DNA of 64,000 bases from an uncultured Cyclobacteriaceae bacterium (GTDB taxonomy: Bacteria > Bacteroidota > Bacteroidia > Cytophagales > Cyclobacteriaceae), in the NCBI GenBank assembly GCA_937146645.1, contig CAKZRQ010000057.1:62001-126000 (forward strand). The letters run 5' to 3'. Under the pieces are notes generated by a model. That model was not told the origin of the DNA. It searched no databases and saw only the letters and a program-made list of their open reading frames with translations. Position 1 is the stretch's first letter; every line of letters starts with the position of its first letter. A program made the translations under genes and the position numbers. This document shows, one piece after another, positions 62,302 through 64,000 of the stretch.

Positions 62302-63612
62302 ATGGAAAATGACAAACTAATTGTAGGCCTCGACATAGGGACTACCAAAATCTGCGTAATCATTGGTCGTAAAAATACTTTCGGCAAGCTCGAGGTACTC
62401 GGAATGGGTAGAGCTATCTCCGATGGAGTGAAGCGAGGAGTGGTTACGAATATCGATAAGACCGTTCATGCCATTGAAAAAGCTGTAGAGGAGGCATCCA
62501 ATATGGCCGATGTGGATATAGCGGAGGTGATCGTCGGTATAGCAGGTCAGCACATTCAAAGTAAGATAGTTCATGGAAGCATCATGAGATCTCAAAACGA
62601 TGAGGAGGTGACGGTGGAGGATGTGAGAAGATTGTCAGATGACATGGAGAATATTGTGGTACCTCCTGGTAATAGCATTATACATGTAATGCCTCAGGAT
62701 TATACTGTGGATTATGAAGGAGGAATCAAAGACCCTGTAGGAATGGCAGGTGCCAGACTTGAGGCAGACTTTCACATTATTACCGCACAAACTGGCGCCA
62801 TCAGCAACATCAACAAATGTGTCAGAAAGGCCAACCTTACTTCAGAGCAGCTTATCCTTGAACCCCTTGCAAGCTCGCTTTCAGTTTTGTCCGATGAGGA
62901 AAAAGAAGCCGGTGTTTGTCTGGTTGATATAGGTGGTGGTACGACTGATATTGCAATTTTCTACGAGAATATTATTCGTCATACCGCTGTGATTCCTTTG
63001 GGTGGTAACATCATTACTTCTGATATCAAGGAAGGATGCATGGTCATGCAAAAGCAGGCTGAATTACTAAAAACAAGGTTTGGCAAAGCCATAGCCGAAG
63101 AGGCGAATCCAAATGAAATAGTATCCATTCCTGGATTAAGAAATAGACCTCCAAAGGAGATTTCGATTCGAAATCTTGCTTCTATTATTCAAGCAAGGAT
63201 GGAGGAGATTATCGAAATAGTCCAGAATGAAATGATCCAAAGCGGCCATTATAAAAAGTTGGCTGGTGGTATCGTCCTTACCGGTGGTGGTTCGCAGCTG
63301 CAGTTTATTTCACAGCTGTTCGAATACATGACCGGACTTGATACTCGTATCGGGCATCCAAATGAGCACTTAGGTAAGTCGGTCGTGGAGGATGTGAAAT
63401 CTCCAATGTACGCCACTTCAGTGGGTCTTGTACTCGCTGGCTTTAAAGCACTAGATGATCGGGAAGAAGGCTATCGGAAGCGAGTTGCTAATGCTGGCCC
63501 AAGTCAAAGAGAAACACGAAAGGAAATTATTTCAAGAGATATTTTCTCCAGCATCGGAGCAAAGCTGAAAAAGCTGATCAACGATGATATCGGAGATGAC
63601 CAAAACTACTAG
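62302..63612 (+). CDS. ftsA: FtsA, actin-like divisome anchor
   Basis: 436 residues from the ATG at 62302, with AGCAAGGGA just upstream as a possible ribosome binding site. A GTG at 62284, overlapping the ftsQ stop by 8 nt, would add six residues and cannot be excluded. Actin-fold motifs: GLDIGTTKICVIIG (phosphate 1), VEEASNMADVDIAEVIVGIA, LVDIGGGTTDIAIF (phosphate 2) and GGIVLTGGGSQL. A C-terminal amphipathic tail (about 415-436, SIGAKLKKLINDDIGDDQN) probably contacts the membrane. It tethers FtsZ. Confidence 0.96.
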   Translation: MENDKLIVGLDIGTTKICVIIGRKNTFGKLEVLGMGRAISDGVKRGVVTNIDKTVHAIEKAVEEASNMADVDIAEVIVGIAGQHIQSKIVHGSIMRSQNDEEVTVEDVRRLSDDMENIVVPPGNSIIHVMPQDYTVDYEGGIKDPVGMAGARLEADFHIITAQTGAISNINKCVRKANLTSEQLILEPLASSLSVLSDEEKEAGVCLVDIGGGTTDIAIFYENIIRHTAVIPLGGNIITSDIKEGCMVMQKQAELLKTRFGKAIAEEANPNEIVSIPGLRNRPPKEISIRNLASIIQARMEEIIEIVQNEMIQSGHYKKLAGGIVLTGGGSQLQFISQLFEYMTGLDTRIGHPNEHLGKSVVEDVKSPMYATSVGLVLAGFKALDDREEGYRKRVANAGPSQRETRKEIISRDIFSSIGAKLKKLINDDIGDDQNY

Positions 63613-63622
63613 GGCTTATGAC

Positions 63623-63656
63623 GGGTGGAGATAAGTGGCTGTGCTGCTTATTTCCC
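63623..63656 (+). promoter_or_regulatory. Stem-loop between ftsA and ftsZ
   Basis: GTGG + ATAAG arms pair with CTTAT + CCAC through an internal loop (GTGGAGATAAG against CTTATTTCCCCAC). No T tract follows, so it is not a clear terminator; it may tune ftsZ expression. Weak. Confidence 0.3.
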
Positions 63657-63707
63657 CACTTAATACCCTATTGAAGATTAGAATTAAATAGTTCACCAAT
63701 TATAAAA

Positions 63708-64000
63708 ATGTCAGATTCAATGAAAGATTACAGATTTGATCTACCAAAAAACCCAAAATCCATTATTAAGGTAATCGGAGTGGGAGGAGGCGGATCTAAT
63801 GCCGTAAACCACATGTTTGCCCAAGGCATAAAGGATGTGGAGTTTGTAGTGGTAAATACGGATGCTCAGGCGCTTAAGTCTAGCCCGGTTCCACTTAGAT
63901 TACAACTAGGTGCCAGCCTTACTGAAGGTCTAGGTGCCGGAGCCAACCCAGAGCAGGGTAAGAATGCTGCTTTGGAGTCAGAAAATGAAATCAGAGAGCT
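63708..64000 (+). CDS. ftsZ: FtsZ, tubulin-like division protein (partial, 3' end off the window)
   Basis: The ATG at 63708 (or 63720) opens a frame to the window edge, 97 residues. After a short N-terminal tail come [19 protein letters not shown] (nucleotide-binding start), [16 protein letters not shown] and the [16 protein letters not shown] segment, all FtsZ. It forms the Z-ring. The spacing from ftsA (95 nt) is the largest gap in the cluster, so ftsZ may have extra promoters. Confidence 0.97.
   Translation, partial: MSDSMKDYRFDLPKNPKSIIKVIGVGGGGSNAVNHMFAQGIKDVEFVVVNTDAQALKSSPVPLRLQLGASLTEGLGAGANPEQGKNAALESENEIRE

Overview
The window looks like chromosomal DNA of a member of the Bacteroidota, most likely order Cytophagales and close to Cyclobacteriaceae/Algoriphagus. 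The clade call is inferred from gene content: FecI/FecR-type sigma and anti-sigma pairs, DUF6090-type membrane proteins, Reg_prop propellers, many lipoproteins, a SusC-plug-like motif, and promoters that fit TAnnTTTG at -7. No rRNA, tRNA, CRISPR array, transposase or phage gene was seen.

Region 1 (1-10.7 kb, almost all minus strand) opens with an ECF sigma / FecR anti-sigma / STN-domain outer-surface protein cassette, the last gene cut by the window edge. A DUF3179 lipoprotein, an M20 peptidase and a DUF5715 M15-like protein follow, then an ABC ATPase with a giant permease fused to an M1 aminopeptidase.

Region 2 (10.7-33 kb) is accessory: VOC proteins, DUF6090 proteins, a CPBP protease, a GH-like lipoprotein, propeller proteins, an AraC regulator, DUF2200, an MscS channel, NTF2-like proteins, a sugar porter, a ChaN haem protein, a GH3 enzyme with an outer-membrane-like partner, and a Crp/Fnr regulator. 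Three copies of an intergenic repeat sit just upstream of three consecutive minus-strand genes at 12.9-15.0 kb. An ECF sigma / small membrane protein / Spy-like operon lies at 32.2-33.9 kb.

Region 3 (33.9-49.7 kb) holds a glycerol operon (glpD-glpK-glpF), two secreted or lipoprotein genes, a SixA-like phosphatase, an RluA pseudouridine synthase, YpdA, an NRDE protein, an Old Yellow Enzyme and an SDR. A BlaI/BlaR1-type pair follows, with three identical operator dyads over a good promoter, then a TCR/Tet-like MFS transporter.

Region 4 (49.7-64 kb) is the dcw cluster: mraZ-rsmH-ftsL-ftsI-murE-mraY-murD-ftsW-murG-murC-ftsQ-ftsA-ftsZ (ftsZ cut by the edge). The genes are tightly packed with mostly 1-8 nt overlaps or spacings, and 10-bp-spaced MraZ boxes lie in front. 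Together they make lipid II (MurE, MraY, MurD, MurG, MurC) and assemble the divisome (FtsL, FtsI, FtsW, FtsQ, FtsA, FtsZ). murG has no ATG, GTG or TTG start that keeps its nucleotide-sugar loop; an ATA two bases after ftsW is the best candidate.

The most notable observations are the murG start, the BlaI operator array, the 18-residue helical repeats in the M56 protein, the CnrYXH-like sigma operon with a Spy/plug hybrid, the gene-flanking repeat family, and the structured mraZ leader.
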